Shown: positions 52,312 to 60,475, numbered from the stretch's first letter. The stretch is 64,000 nt of DNA from Prochlorococcus marinus str. MIT 9515 (GCF_000015665.1 NC_008817.1:496001-560000); one strand, 5' to 3'. The notes: generated from the sequence alone by a model not told the origin. Made by a program: numbers and translations.

Positions 52312-52896
52312 TTAAATAATTCCAAATTCTTTTTTCAAAAAAGGAGATATATTTTTTGCTGCTTTGCCTCTACTTCCAAGTTTAATTAATTGAGAATGAC
52401 TTAATTCTCCGTATACACAATTAGCTTCCTTGATCCAGAAAATAGATTCAAATTCTCCGTTAGGATATTTTGGTTCTTTAAGGATTTCCCCCCAGCAAAT
52501 ACCAGTTGTATCTTTTACTAAATTCCCCTTTGGATCACATAAGACCATACAACTAATAAATTTTGCGCTTCTGTAAGGGATATCGCTTAGTTCTCTTAGT
52601 AACTTGCTAATCTTTTCATTTTTGCTTTTGGCATATCTTGCAGAATATATGCCAGGTCGTCCATCCAAATAATCAACCTCAAGCCCTGAGTCGTCGGCTA
52701 ATGCCCAAGTCTTAGTTTCTAAAGCAGCTGCTTTTGCCTTTAAAAAAGCATTTTCAAAATAGGTTTTACCTGTCTCCTCTACGTTTAGATATTCTGGTTG
52801 CTTTTTTACTTCTAAAGATAAAACGTCTAACATCTCAAATATTTCAGATACCTTCTTTGGATTACCGCTTGCAATTGTAAGAGCAGGAAAGTTCAA
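52312..52896 (-). CDS. rdgB: Non-canonical purine NTP pyrophosphatase (RdgB/HAM1)
   Basis: A 194-residue nucleotide-cleaning enzyme that removes inosine and xanthosine triphosphates. ASGNPKKVSEI at the N-terminus, ENAFLKAKAA, ALADDSGLEVDYLDGRPGIYSARY and the C-terminal LGSRGKAAKN basic site are present. Its presence between csoS1D and csoS1 is a conserved-looking insertion on the opposite strand. Its promoter must lie in the 52897-53223 spacer, shared with the cso operon. Confidence 0.93.
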   Translation of the reverse strand: MNFPALTIASGNPKKVSEIFEMLDVLSLEVKKQPEYLNVEETGKTYFENAFLKAKAAALETKTWALADDSGLEVDYLDGRPGIYSARYAKSKNEKISKLLRELSDIPYRSAKFISCMVLCDPKGNLVKDTTGICWGEILKEPKYPNGEFESIFWIKEANCVYGELSHSQLIKLGSRGKAAKNISPFLKKEFGII

Positions 52897-52959
52897 AATA
52901 ATATAATAAATATCTGAAATATCATCTTACTTTAAAACTTGATACAGAGACAGGAAGGG

Positions 52960-52973
52960 TTGAACATTCCACA
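52960..52973 (+). repeat. Copy A of the 14-bp word TTGAACATTCCACA
   Basis: An exact copy of the word also found at 53192 (same direction) and inverted at 4939. It begins an unusually GC-rich patch (about 52950-53000) in which CCTGT and ACAGG (52974-52987) can pair around GTAG and further CAGG/CCTG pairs occur, so a folded RNA from either strand is possible. Confidence 0.6.
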
Positions 52974-53096
52974 CCTGTGTAGACAGGGCCTGCCTCGTAC
53001 GGAAATAACTTAATGTAAATTTTTTATTAACACAACCGTATGTTTTGATGCTCTAACTAATTCCCATAAGTATTGACATATCAATAGTACCAAGGG

Positions 53097-53115
53097 TGAT
53101 AAGTTTAACTTATCA
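53097..53115. promoter_or_regulatory. Perfect 19-bp palindrome, candidate LysR-type operator
   Basis: TGATAAGTTTAACTTATCA has two 9-base arms around one central T and lies 108 bases before the csoS1 ATG. Inside it, TAAGTTTAACTTA (53100-53112) fits the T-N11-A dyad bound by LysR-type regulators such as CbbR, RbcR or CcmR, which control CO2 fixation genes in many bacteria. A TTGACA box sits 18 bases before it. Structure is seen; regulator identity is inferred. Confidence 0.55.
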
Positions 53116-53191
53116 ATGATAGAAAAAACATTAATAGGGTTTTTAATGGAAAACGCTTGACTTATAAGTACGTTATGGACCATTCTTCCAA

Positions 53192-53205
53192 TTGAACATT
53201 CCACA
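53192..53205 (+). repeat. Copy B of the 14-bp word TTGAACATTCCACA
   Basis: Exact second copy, 232 bases after copy A in the same orientation, ending 18 bases before the csoS1 ATG. At this place it would be in the mRNA leader or overlap the promoter. No Shine-Dalgarno sequence is visible between it and the ATG. Confidence 0.6.
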
Positions 53206-53223
53206 TTTAGTAATTAGTAGGCA

Positions 53224-53535
53224 ATGGCTACAGAAACAATGGGTATCGCACTCGGCATGATCGAGACACGCGGACTTGTACCTGCAATCGAAGCAGCAGA
53301 CGCAATGACCAAGGCAGCAGAAGTTCGTCTTATTGGTCGTGAATTCGTAGGTGGCGGTTATGTCACAGTTTTAGTTAGAGGAGAAACAGGCGCTGTTAAC
53401 GCAGCAGTTAGGGCTGGAGCTGATGCTTGTGAGAGAGTTGGTGACGGTCTTGTTGCGGCTCACATCATTGCTCGTCCTCATAGAGAGGTTGAGCCAGCTC
53501 TTGGTAATGGCGATTTCCTTGGTCAAAAGGACTAA
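53224..53535 (+). CDS. csoS1: Carboxysome major shell protein CsoS1
   Basis: A 103-residue BMC-domain protein that forms the hexagonal tiles of the alpha-carboxysome shell. ALGMIETRGLVPAIEAADAM, AEVRLIGREFVGGGYVTVLVRG and GAVNAAVRAGADA are the BMC core; FVGGGY lies at the pore. Base composition is richer in G and C than its neighbours, as in other highly expressed genes here. One csoS1 copy is seen. It is the first gene of the operon. Confidence 0.96.
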   Translation: MATETMGIALGMIETRGLVPAIEAADAMTKAAEVRLIGREFVGGGYVTVLVRGETGAVNAAVRAGADACERVGDGLVAAHIIARPHREVEPALGNGDFLGQKD

Positions 53536-53545
53536 ATTAAATAAA

Positions 53546-53562
53546 GCAAAATATAATTTTGC
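53546..53562 (+). other. Small hairpin between csoS1 and rbcL
   Basis: GCAAAAT (53546-53552) and ATTTTGC (53556-53562) pair around three bases, ten bases after the csoS1 stop. It has no T-tract, so it may mark an RNA end or processing point between shell and Rubisco parts of the message rather than a terminator. Confidence 0.4.
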
Positions 53563-53601
53563 ACAAAAATATTTTCCCTTTATAGACCTTAATTTATCCT
53601 T

Positions 53602-55017
53602 ATGAGTAAGAAGTATGACGCTGGGGTAAAGGAGTACAGAGATACATACTGGACTCCTGAATATGTCCCCCTTGACACTGACTTGTTAGCCTGTTTCAAA
53701 TGCACAGGTCAAGAAGGTGTTCCGAGAGAAGAAGTTGCTGCAGCGGTAGCGGCTGAATCTTCTACAGGTACTTGGTCAACTGTTTGGTCCGAGTTACTTA
53801 CAGACCTTGAATTTTACAAGGGTCGTTGTTATCGGATTGAAGATGTTCCCGGAGATCCAGAAGCATTCTATGCATTTATTGCATATCCTCTAGATCTTTT
53901 CGAAGAAGGTTCAATCACAAACGTATTAACATCATTAGTCGGAAACGTTTTTGGATTTAAAGCTCTAAGACATCTACGTCTTGAAGATATTAGATTCCCA
54001 ATCGCTTTTATTAAGACTTGTGGTGGACCACCTAATGGCATAGTTGTTGAAAGAGATCGACTTAATAAGTATGGAAGACCTCTTCTTGGCTGTACCATTA
54101 AACCTAAATTAGGTCTGTCTGGTAAAAACTATGGTCGAGTTGTATATGAGTGTCTTAGAGGCGGTCTTGATTTAACAAAGGATGATGAGAATATTAATTC
54201 TCAACCATTCCAGCGTTGGAGAGAAAGATTTGAGTTTGTTGCAGAAGCAGTTAAACTTGCTCAGCAAGAAACTGGAGAAGTTAAAGGTCACTACCTAAAC
54301 TGTACTGCAAACACTCCTGAAGAGCTCTATGAACGTGCTGAATTTGCAAAAGAGCTAGATATGCCAATCATCATGCATGATTATATAACTGGTGGTTTTA
54401 CTGCAAATACTGGCTTGGCAAACTGGTGTCGTAAAAATGGCATGCTTCTGCATATTCACAGAGCTATGCATGCTGTTATTGATAGACATCCGAAGCATGG
54501 TATTCATTTCAGAGTTCTAGCAAAATGTTTGAGACTCTCCGGTGGAGATCAATTACATACTGGAACTGTTGTTGGAAAACTAGAGGGTGATCGTCAAACA
54601 ACTCTTGGCTACATTGACAACTTAAGAGAGTCATTTGTTCCTGAAGATAGATCAAGAGGTAACTTCTTTGATCAAGATTGGGGTTCAATGCCAGGAGTTT
54701 TTGCTGTCGCATCAGGTGGTATTCACGTATGGCATATGCCTGCACTTTTAGCGATTTTTGGAGATGATTCTTGTCTTCAGTTCGGTGGAGGAACACATGG
54801 TCACCCATGGGGTTCAGCTGCTGGAGCTGCAGCCAACAGAGTTGCTTTAGAAGCTTGTGTAAAAGCACGTAATGCTGGTCGCGAAATCGAAAAAGAGAGT
54901 AGAGACATTCTTATGGAAGCTGCTAAGCACAGTCCTGAATTGGCTATTGCTCTTGAAACTTGGAAGGAAATTAAGTTTGAATTTGATACCGTCGACAAGC
55001 TTGACGTTCAAGGTTAA
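53602..55017 (+). CDS. rbcL: Rubisco large subunit, form IA
   Basis: A 471-residue catalytic subunit that carboxylates ribulose bisphosphate. The catalytic block [17 protein letters not shown] with the proton-shuttling Lys, the carbamylated Lys in [45 protein letters not shown] (loop 6 with Lys) and [10 protein letters not shown] are all intact. Close linkage with cso genes and the sequence type mark it as form IA, which works inside alpha-carboxysomes. Confidence 0.98.
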
Positions 55018-55031
55018 ACCACATTTCAAAA

Positions 55032-55056
55032 TTGAGGAGATTTTTCCTCTCCTCAA
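55032..55056 (+). other. 9-bp hairpin between rbcL and rbcS
   Basis: TTGAGGAGA (55032-55040) pairs exactly with TCTCCTCAA (55048-55056) over a 7-base loop. It begins 15 bases after the rbcL stop. No T-tract follows, so it probably protects the 3' end of rbcL RNA or marks processing. The stem contains a strong AGGAG-like sequence, but it lies too far from rbcS to serve as its ribosome site. Confidence 0.5.
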
Positions 55057-55068
55057 ACTTCTATAAAT

Positions 55069-55084
55069 CTCGTTCTTTTACGAG
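55069..55084 (+). other. 5-bp hairpin before rbcS
   Basis: CTCGT (55069-55073) and ACGAG (55080-55084) pair around TCTTTT. It is the second stem in the rbcL-rbcS spacer, 26 bases before the rbcS ATG. It is short, so it could be chance. Confidence 0.3.
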
Positions 55085-55110
55085 TAATTTCATTCACATT
55101 TAAATTTATT

Positions 55111-55452
55111 ATGCCTTTCCAGAGCACAGTAGGCGACTATCAAACAGTTGCAACCCTGGAAACATTCGGTTTCTTACCACCGATGACCCAGGAAGAAATA
55201 TACGATCAAATTGCATACATAATTGCTCAAGGCTGGAGTCCTGTTATTGAGCATGTTCATCCTAGTGGCAGTATGCAAACTTATTGGTCTTATTGGAAGC
55301 TCCCATTCTTTGGGGAAAAAGACCTTAACTTGGTTGTAAGTGAATTAGAGGCATGTCATAGAGCATACCCTGATCACCATGTAAGAATAATCGGATACGA
55401 TGCTTACACTCAAAGCCAAGGAACAGCTTTTGTAGTTTTCCAAGGACGTTAA
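55111..55452 (+). CDS. rbcS: Rubisco small subunit
   Basis: A 113-residue small subunit that completes the L8S8 holoenzyme. TLETFGFLPPMTQEEIYDQIAYIIAQGW, YWSYWKLPFFG, and HHVRIIGYDAYTQSQGTAFVVF match the cyanobacterial form IA type with no N-terminal extension. It lies 93 bases after rbcL; the spacer is rich in hairpins. Confidence 0.97.
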   Translation: MPFQSTVGDYQTVATLETFGFLPPMTQEEIYDQIAYIIAQGWSPVIEHVHPSGSMQTYWSYWKLPFFGEKDLNLVVSELEACHRAYPDHHVRIIGYDAYTQSQGTAFVVFQGR

Positions 55453-55474
55453 ACCTACTTTATGTAGTAAATAT

Positions 55475-55508
55475 CTTTCTCCAATATTTTTTGGAGAAAG
55501 TCTTTTTT
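55475..55508 (+). terminator. Strong terminator-like hairpin between rbcS and csoS2
   Basis: CTTTCTCCAA (55475-55484) and TTGGAGAAAG (55491-55500) form a perfect 10-bp stem over a 6-base loop, followed by TCTTTTTT. This is a textbook intrinsic terminator inside the carboxysome operon, 22 bases after the rbcS stop and 36 bases before csoS2. Partial termination here would lower csoS2 and later gene expression relative to Rubisco. Confidence 0.8.
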
Positions 55509-55544
55509 AAAAGAGTTTTTTAAAGAGTTTCAAATTTGAAGATT

Positions 55545-57842
55545 ATGTCAAAAAAAACCAGTAGAGAGATTGCACTTGAAAGAAGAAAGGCGATGAGCGA
55601 TAGCGGTAAAAAAGCTGCTGCCTACTCTTCAACTACTAAAGAAAGAGTTCGATCTTCTCAAGATATAAAGATTTCTGGGACTCAGTCTTCTCCTAATAAT
55701 CAAAATATTTCTAAGCCAGCAACAAAACATATTCCAAAAACTCAGGTAAGTAGAAAGTCTTCTTCAACAACTTTATCTAGTAAAGAGTTAGTAATAAATA
55801 GAAGAAAGGCAATGTCTACGCATGGGAAATCTGCTATAAATTCATCTGATAGAACTCGCACTGATGTTAAAAAAGAAATTCCTATAAATACAGTTAAATC
55901 AACCATAAACAAAAATCAAGAAGTTGAAAATTCCTATAATACAGAAATCAAAACTTCAAAACCAAACGTTAAAAGAAGAATAAAACAGAAGAGAAAGCCT
56001 ATAACTAATACAAGTAGAGATATTGTTTTAGCGAGAAGAGAAGCTCAATCTAAGCATGGTAAATCAGCATCTAAACAAAATACTAGTGCCGCTTCTTTAG
56101 CTAGAAGGGGAGACCCAGATTTAAGTAGTAGAGAAATTTCTCAGAGAGTAAGAGAGCTAAGAAGTAAAACTGGTGCCACAGGTAAAAAAGGTAATGGTAA
56201 ATGTAGACCATGTGGTCCAAATAAAAATGGAGCCAAACAAAATATTGCTGATGCTAGCTGGAAAGTTGGAACAAGTGAAACTGATTCAGGTCAAATAGTT
56301 ACTGGAACACAAGCTAATAGATCTGTAAAAACTACAGGTAATGAAGCTAGTACATGCAGAACAGTTACTGGGACACAATACATGGGAGCAGAAGTAGCTG
56401 ATCAATTTTGTCAAGATAGACCAATTTATAAACAACCACTTAGATCTACTGTTACCGCTACCACATCAGGTAATAAAGTAACTGGGAACGAAGTTGGTAG
56501 ATCCGAGAGGGTAACAGGAGATGAGCCAGGCACTTGTAAAAACCTTACAGGTACTGAATACATATCTGCTAATCAATCACAGAAGTATTGTGGTGATATT
56601 CCAAAAAATCCTTCAAAGGTTAAACATAGTACTACAACCGACGGTCTAAAAGTATCTGGATCTCTTCCTGGTAGATCAACGTTGGTTACTGGAGATGAAT
56701 CAGGTTCTGGACATCAGTTAACAGGAGATCAATATCTTGGCTCTGAGCCAAATCCACAAGGTAAAGCATTTGAAAAAGTAGGGAGTTATAACACTCTTAA
56801 TGGGAATTCTGTAACTGGTACAGGGGTAGGCAGATCAGATCATATGACAGGTAATGAACATGGAAGCTGTAAAAATATAACTGGTGATGAGTATATAGGA
56901 TCTCAACAATATGAGAAGTTTTGTGGTTCAAAACCAAAACCTGAAGCTAGAAAAGTAGGTTTAAGCCTTTCATCAAAGTCTAATTTGATAAGTGGGACTA
57001 TGACAGGAAGATCAAAAATCGTAACTGGAGATGAACCCGGTTCATGCAAAGTGTTAACTGGAACACCATACGCAGGCTTAGATCAGATTAATGAAAATTG
57101 TAGTACTGAGATTTCTGAAGATATGAAATCTAGAGCCACAATCAATTCTGGAAATAATTCAAATGCAAGACTTACAGGACAGCAACCAGGGATTGGTGGA
57201 GTAATGACAGGTGCTAAGAAAGGTGCTTGTAAGAATCTCACAGGGACACCTTATGTTGGTGGAGATCAGTTCTCAAAAACTTGTGATAATCCCTCGCATG
57301 ATACTGCCTATGCGAATCCGGAAAAGTCAGCAGGTAATTCTTGGAACGAATTCTCTGTTAAATCACCATCAAGGGACAAATATTCTGAAAAAAATACTCA
57401 AGGTGTTACCGGTAATGAATATGAAAATGGTTCAAAGATAACAGGCCCTTTTGATATGGCTGTAGACAAAGTCACTGGAACTGAAAAATTTAGATTCGAA
57501 CCAAATAAAAATATTACCTATAAACAAAAAATGGAAATTGAAGAGACAGATCGTGCTGCAAATACACCTGAAAAAAGAGTTACATCTAGGATTACTGGTG
57601 AAGGACAATCAGTGGGGAACGTAACTGGTGATGATTGGGATCGTGGTGATAAGGTTACAGGTACAGAGGGAGCTTCTTCAAGGAAGAGAAATCCATCAAG
57701 AGCAGGATTTACTAGCGCAATGCCTCCTTTAGAGGTTAAGAGGAACGAGGAAGTAGAAAAACCAGATTTCTTGATAACTGGATCTAGTGGTAATACTCGT
57801 GAAGGACAACTTGTTACCTTTTCAGGTGGTGCAAGAGGTTAA
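55545..57842 (+). CDS. csoS2: Carboxysome scaffold protein CsoS2
   Basis: A 765-residue, largely disordered protein that links Rubisco to the shell. The N-region has four basic helical repeats, such as SREIALERRKAMSDSGKKA and KELVINRRKAMSTHGKSA (starting near residues 7, 80, 157 and 195), which bind Rubisco. The M-region (about 240-582) has six repeats with VTGxE/GRS... KNLTGTxY patterns, most with paired Cys; the third (SGSLPGRSTLVTGDESGSGHQL) has none. The C-region ends TREGQLVTFSGGARG, the shell anchor. ATG 55545 is chosen over a TTG three codons earlier because MSKKTSREIAL is the usual start. Confidence 0.96.
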   Translation: MSKKTSREIALERRKAMSDSGKKAAAYSSTTKERVRSSQDIKISGTQSSPNNQNISKPATKHIPKTQVSRKSSSTTLSSKELVINRRKAMSTHGKSAINSSDRTRTDVKKEIPINTVKSTINKNQEVENSYNTEIKTSKPNVKRRIKQKRKPITNTSRDIVLARREAQSKHGKSASKQNTSAASLARRGDPDLSSREISQRVRELRSKTGATGKKGNGKCRPCGPNKNGAKQNIADASWKVGTSETDSGQIVTGTQANRSVKTTGNEASTCRTVTGTQYMGAEVADQFCQDRPIYKQPLRSTVTATTSGNKVTGNEVGRSERVTGDEPGTCKNLTGTEYISANQSQKYCGDIPKNPSKVKHSTTTDGLKVSGSLPGRSTLVTGDESGSGHQLTGDQYLGSEPNPQGKAFEKVGSYNTLNGNSVTGTGVGRSDHMTGNEHGSCKNITGDEYIGSQQYEKFCGSKPKPEARKVGLSLSSKSNLISGTMTGRSKIVTGDEPGSCKVLTGTPYAGLDQINENCSTEISEDMKSRATINSGNNSNARLTGQQPGIGGVMTGAKKGACKNLTGTPYVGGDQFSKTCDNPSHDTAYANPEKSAGNSWNEFSVKSPSRDKYSEKNTQGVTGNEYENGSKITGPFDMAVDKVTGTEKFRFEPNKNITYKQKMEIEETDRAANTPEKRVTSRITGEGQSVGNVTGDDWDRGDKVTGTEGASSRKRNPSRAGFTSAMPPLEVKRNEEVEKPDFLITGSSGNTREGQLVTFSGGARG

Positions 57843-57849
57843 GTAAATA

Positions 57850-59379
57850 ATGCCTTTAAGAGGACTGGCTAAAGCCAAGAACTTCACATTGGGGCCAACA
57901 GCTCCAATGAAAACTTTTACGGAAAATATCCATATACAAACTAAAGAATCAAATAATTTACTAAATCCCGTAAATCTACACAAATTAACTAATAATATTC
58001 AAAATGAAAATCTATTTAAGTATGAGAGCAAAATAAAAAGTGATTTTGACGAAATTGTTCCAACTCTTAAGGAAATTGCACGAATACAACATCATGAAGA
58101 TTTTATAAATAAGGCTCAGACAATATCTAGAAAAAATTTGGGAATAGATTTACCCCTTCATATATTAGATAAATCTTGGGTAAAACCTCTTGATATGAGA
58201 GCTTTATATGCATGGTGCGCTTTCAAACAGCATGAGAAACTTAGTGATAATTTTTTTAATAATGATCCACTTGAAGGTGCTGCTGGAAGTAGAGGTGCAG
58301 AAGACTTTGAAAAATTTCTTTTAGATTGTGGAATACATTTACTTGATATAACTCCTTGTTCAGATGGGCGATTAGCTCATTCAGTAGCATATGTAATGAG
58401 AATACCTTTTAGTTCAGTAAGAAGAAGATCTCATGCTGGAGCACTTTTTGATATTGAAAATACAGTAAATAGATGGGTTAAAACAGAACACAAAAGATAT
58501 AGAGAGAATATTCCTAATGAAGCACATAAAGATACCAGATACTTAAAAGTTGTAACTTATCATTTTAGTTCAGTAGATCCTTTGCATCAGGGATGCGCAG
58601 CTCATGGGAGTAATGACGAGTTAGCTGCAGGAGAAGGTAGAAATAAACTATATGCTTTCAAAGAGGCTGTAGAGAATAGCTTTTGCTGCGGTGCATCTGT
58701 GGATTTAATGTTGATTGGACTTGATACAGACACTGATTCATTAAAAATACATTTGTCAAATAGCGATGGCAGTATAGATCTAGAAAAAACTATTTCTACA
58801 TTAGATATTTATAATTCAACAATAAATTTTTCAGGGGATGATGCAGAAAGAGAGATTTGTCAAACAATTTCTAATCATTCTTCAAAAGATAAACTCCAGG
58901 GGCTGGAAAAATTTATGTATAAATTAATTGTTAATAATATTTCTCAGATTGATTACGTTAAAAAATTTCATAAAGGTTCATATGAAGATATTGGTCATGC
59001 TGAGAGGTTTATTGGTGTTGGAATTGGTTTCAAAGAGGTACATTTAAGAAATTTAACCTATTTTGCTCATCTTGATACTGTTGAAGAAGGAGCTCCAGAT
59101 TTGGATGTAGGGGTAAAGATTTTTACAGGATTAAATGTTTCTCAAGATCTGCCTATTCCAGTAGTAATAAGATTTGATTATTCCGGTAAAGTTCCCGGAG
59201 CAAAAGATAGAGCGGCAAAAGATTGTAATAGAGTCAATAATGCGATATCAATTAGATATAAAAGTTTAGTTGATAAGGGGTTGTTACACACCTGTCTTAC
59301 CATAAGAGATAGGGACAACATTCATTCCGCTCAAATTATTGGAATGTCTTTAGATAAAAAAACAGAGGAGGCTCACTAG
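57850..59379 (+). CDS. csoSCA: Carboxysomal carbonic anhydrase CsoSCA (CsoS3)
   Basis: A 509-residue shell-associated carbonic anhydrase that turns bicarbonate into CO2 near Rubisco. Zinc ligands known from Halothiobacillus (Cys, His, Cys) align with Cys170, His238 and Cys249, and the catalytic Asp and Arg with D172 and R174 in TPCSDGRLAH. The spacing H238 to C249 equals the known one. The N-terminal domain (about 1-110) and the degenerate C-terminal domain are present. It begins eight bases after csoS2. Confidence 0.95.
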   Translation: MPLRGLAKAKNFTLGPTAPMKTFTENIHIQTKESNNLLNPVNLHKLTNNIQNENLFKYESKIKSDFDEIVPTLKEIARIQHHEDFINKAQTISRKNLGIDLPLHILDKSWVKPLDMRALYAWCAFKQHEKLSDNFFNNDPLEGAAGSRGAEDFEKFLLDCGIHLLDITPCSDGRLAHSVAYVMRIPFSSVRRRSHAGALFDIENTVNRWVKTEHKRYRENIPNEAHKDTRYLKVVTYHFSSVDPLHQGCAAHGSNDELAAGEGRNKLYAFKEAVENSFCCGASVDLMLIGLDTDTDSLKIHLSNSDGSIDLEKTISTLDIYNSTINFSGDDAEREICQTISNHSSKDKLQGLEKFMYKLIVNNISQIDYVKKFHKGSYEDIGHAERFIGVGIGFKEVHLRNLTYFAHLDTVEEGAPDLDVGVKIFTGLNVSQDLPIPVVIRFDYSGKVPGAKDRAAKDCNRVNNAISIRYKSLVDKGLLHTCLTIRDRDNIHSAQIIGMSLDKKTEEAH

Positions 59380-59381
59380 TT

Positions 59382-59648
59382 ATGTTAATTTGCAAGGTTG
59401 TAAAACCACTTGTATCAACCAATAGAATTCCTGGTTTCGAACATAAACATTTACAAGTAGTTTTAGATGGATCCTCAAACAAAGTTGCAGTGGATGCCGT
59501 TGGTTGTAAACCAGGAGATTGGGTAATTTGTGTGGGTAGTTCTGCCGCGAGAGAGGCCGCCGGTAGCAAATCATATCCAAGTGATTTAACTATTGTTGGA
59601 ATTATTGATCATTGGGACCCTAATAGTCCAAAACAAATAGAGGTATAG
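59382..59648 (+). CDS. csoS4A: Carboxysome vertex protein CsoS4A
   Basis: An 88-residue BMV-type pentamer that closes the vertices of the carboxysome shell. It opens LICKVVKPLVSTNRIPGFEHKHL, with VDAVGCKPGDWVICVGSSAAR and LTIVGIIDHW at the end, the CcmL/CsoS4 family pattern. It starts two bases after the csoSCA stop. Confidence 0.95.
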   Translation: MLICKVVKPLVSTNRIPGFEHKHLQVVLDGSSNKVAVDAVGCKPGDWVICVGSSAAREAAGSKSYPSDLTIVGIIDHWDPNSPKQIEV

Positions 59649-59653
59649 AAATT

Positions 59654-59902
59654 TTGGAAATAATGAAAGTATGTGGAAGAATGGTATGCACTCAAAGAGT
59701 TCCAGGATTGGGACACATGAATTTAAGAATTTTAGAAAATAATAAAGGTAAAAAGGTTGTTGCGGTTGATCCTGTTGGAGCTAGAGAGGGGAATTGGGTT
59801 TTTACTTCTAGTGGTTCAGCAGCAAGGTTTGCTTGTCCTAATCCAGAAGTTCAAACTGATTTAACTATTGGTGGAATTATTGACTTCTGGGAACCTAATT
59901 AG
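59654..59902 (+). CDS. csoS4B: Carboxysome vertex protein CsoS4B
   Basis: An 82-residue paralogue of CsoS4A. The TTG start at 59654 yields MEIMKVCGRMVCTQRVPGLGH, as in related proteins; an ATG three codons later is the alternative. VAVDPVGAREGNWVFTSSGSAARFA and LTIGGIIDFW complete the fold. It is thought to be a minor pentamer of the vertices; loss of both proteins leaks carboxysomes in Halothiobacillus. Confidence 0.94.
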   Translation: MEIMKVCGRMVCTQRVPGLGHMNLRILENNKGKKVVAVDPVGAREGNWVFTSSGSAARFACPNPEVQTDLTIGGIIDFWEPN

Positions 59903-60002
59903 ACTTTTTATAGTTATTGCTTGATCAAATTTATTTGTAAAAAAATCAGGAAAAATATCGCATAAATGTATAGTATTAATTATTGTTATAAAATTCACCT
60001 AA

Positions 60003-60242
60003 ATGTGGAACCATAGGGATTCTCCTTCAAGAATTGAAAAAAGATTTGAATTTGAAGAGTATCAAAAAATTAGTATATTTTTAAAAAAAATAGATGAATT
60101 ATGTAAAGAAAAAAATATCTATCCAAATATTAGTTTTGGTAAGAATTTTGTAAGTGTATCAATATTTTTAGATTCTACGGAAATACTAAGTAATGAAAAA
60201 GAATTTTCTACAAGATTAGATAATTACTTTTTAGAAAAATAA
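60003..60242 (+). CDS. acRAF-like Rubisco assembly factor (PCD-like fold)
   Basis: A 79-residue protein resembling pterin-carbinolamine dehydratase (PCD) and the alpha-carboxysome Rubisco assembly factor acRAF. WNHRDSPSRIEKRFEFEEYQKISIFLKKIDELC, then IYPNISFGKNFVSVSIFLDS match that fold, while the catalytic His cluster of true PCD enzymes is missing (FGKNFVSVSI in place of a His-containing motif). Given its place directly after csoS4B, a Rubisco chaperone role is preferred over pterin recycling. Confidence 0.8.
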   Translation: MWNHRDSPSRIEKRFEFEEYQKISIFLKKIDELCKEKNIYPNISFGKNFVSVSIFLDSTEILSNEKEFSTRLDNYFLEK

Positions 60243-60247
60243 TCTTC

Positions 60248-60475
60248 TTAATAATTATTAGGTTTATTTATATCTCTTTTGATAAGAGCCATTAAATAGG
60301 TAGGAGCTTTATATCTGCCAGGTAGGCATCTATTTAATGTTTCAAGATGCCCCCAACATACAGTCCTCTCAATCTCTTTTATTGAGTTCCCTTTTAAAAT
60401 TAATAACCTTAGAGCTTTACAAAATAAAGGATAACCTGCTTCTAGTTCGTCTATATTTAGCTTTGCTGCTGTCAT
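60248..60475 (-). CDS. Small conserved unknown protein beside the cso operon
   Basis: A 75-residue protein on the opposite strand, five bases after acRAF. It is helical (LDELEAGYPLFCKALRLLILKG-type start, KEIERTVCWGHLETLNRCLP, then YKAPTYLMALIKRDI). Conserved-looking features are a Trp-Gly-His motif and two Cys. I recognise no family. It may concern carbon fixation by position only. Confidence 0.65.
   Translation of the reverse strand: MTAAKLNIDELEAGYPLFCKALRLLILKGNSIKEIERTVCWGHLETLNRCLPGRYKAPTYLMALIKRDINKPNNY

Larger units (their letters stand above)
52897..53223. promoter_or_regulatory. Divergent control region of rdgB and the cso operon
   Basis: This 327-base gene-free stretch lies between rdgB (leftward) and csoS1 (rightward). 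It holds copies A and B of the 14-bp word, a GC-rich hairpin-forming patch near 52950-53000, a perfect -35-like TTGACA at 53073-53078, another TTGACT at 53157-53162, and the 19-bp palindrome at 53097-53115. No convincing -10 at normal spacing is visible for either -35 box. No small gene is evident. Confidence 0.6.

Noticed and set aside
53868-54998. Several open frames antisense to rbcL
   Set aside because: They mirror the highly conserved rbcL codons; compositions are odd and no family is recognised.
55545-57842. Programmed frameshift in csoS2 as in Halothiobacillus
   Set aside because: The frame is continuous for 765 codons and I saw no convincing slippery heptamer with a hairpin; the short CsoS2A form is not expected.
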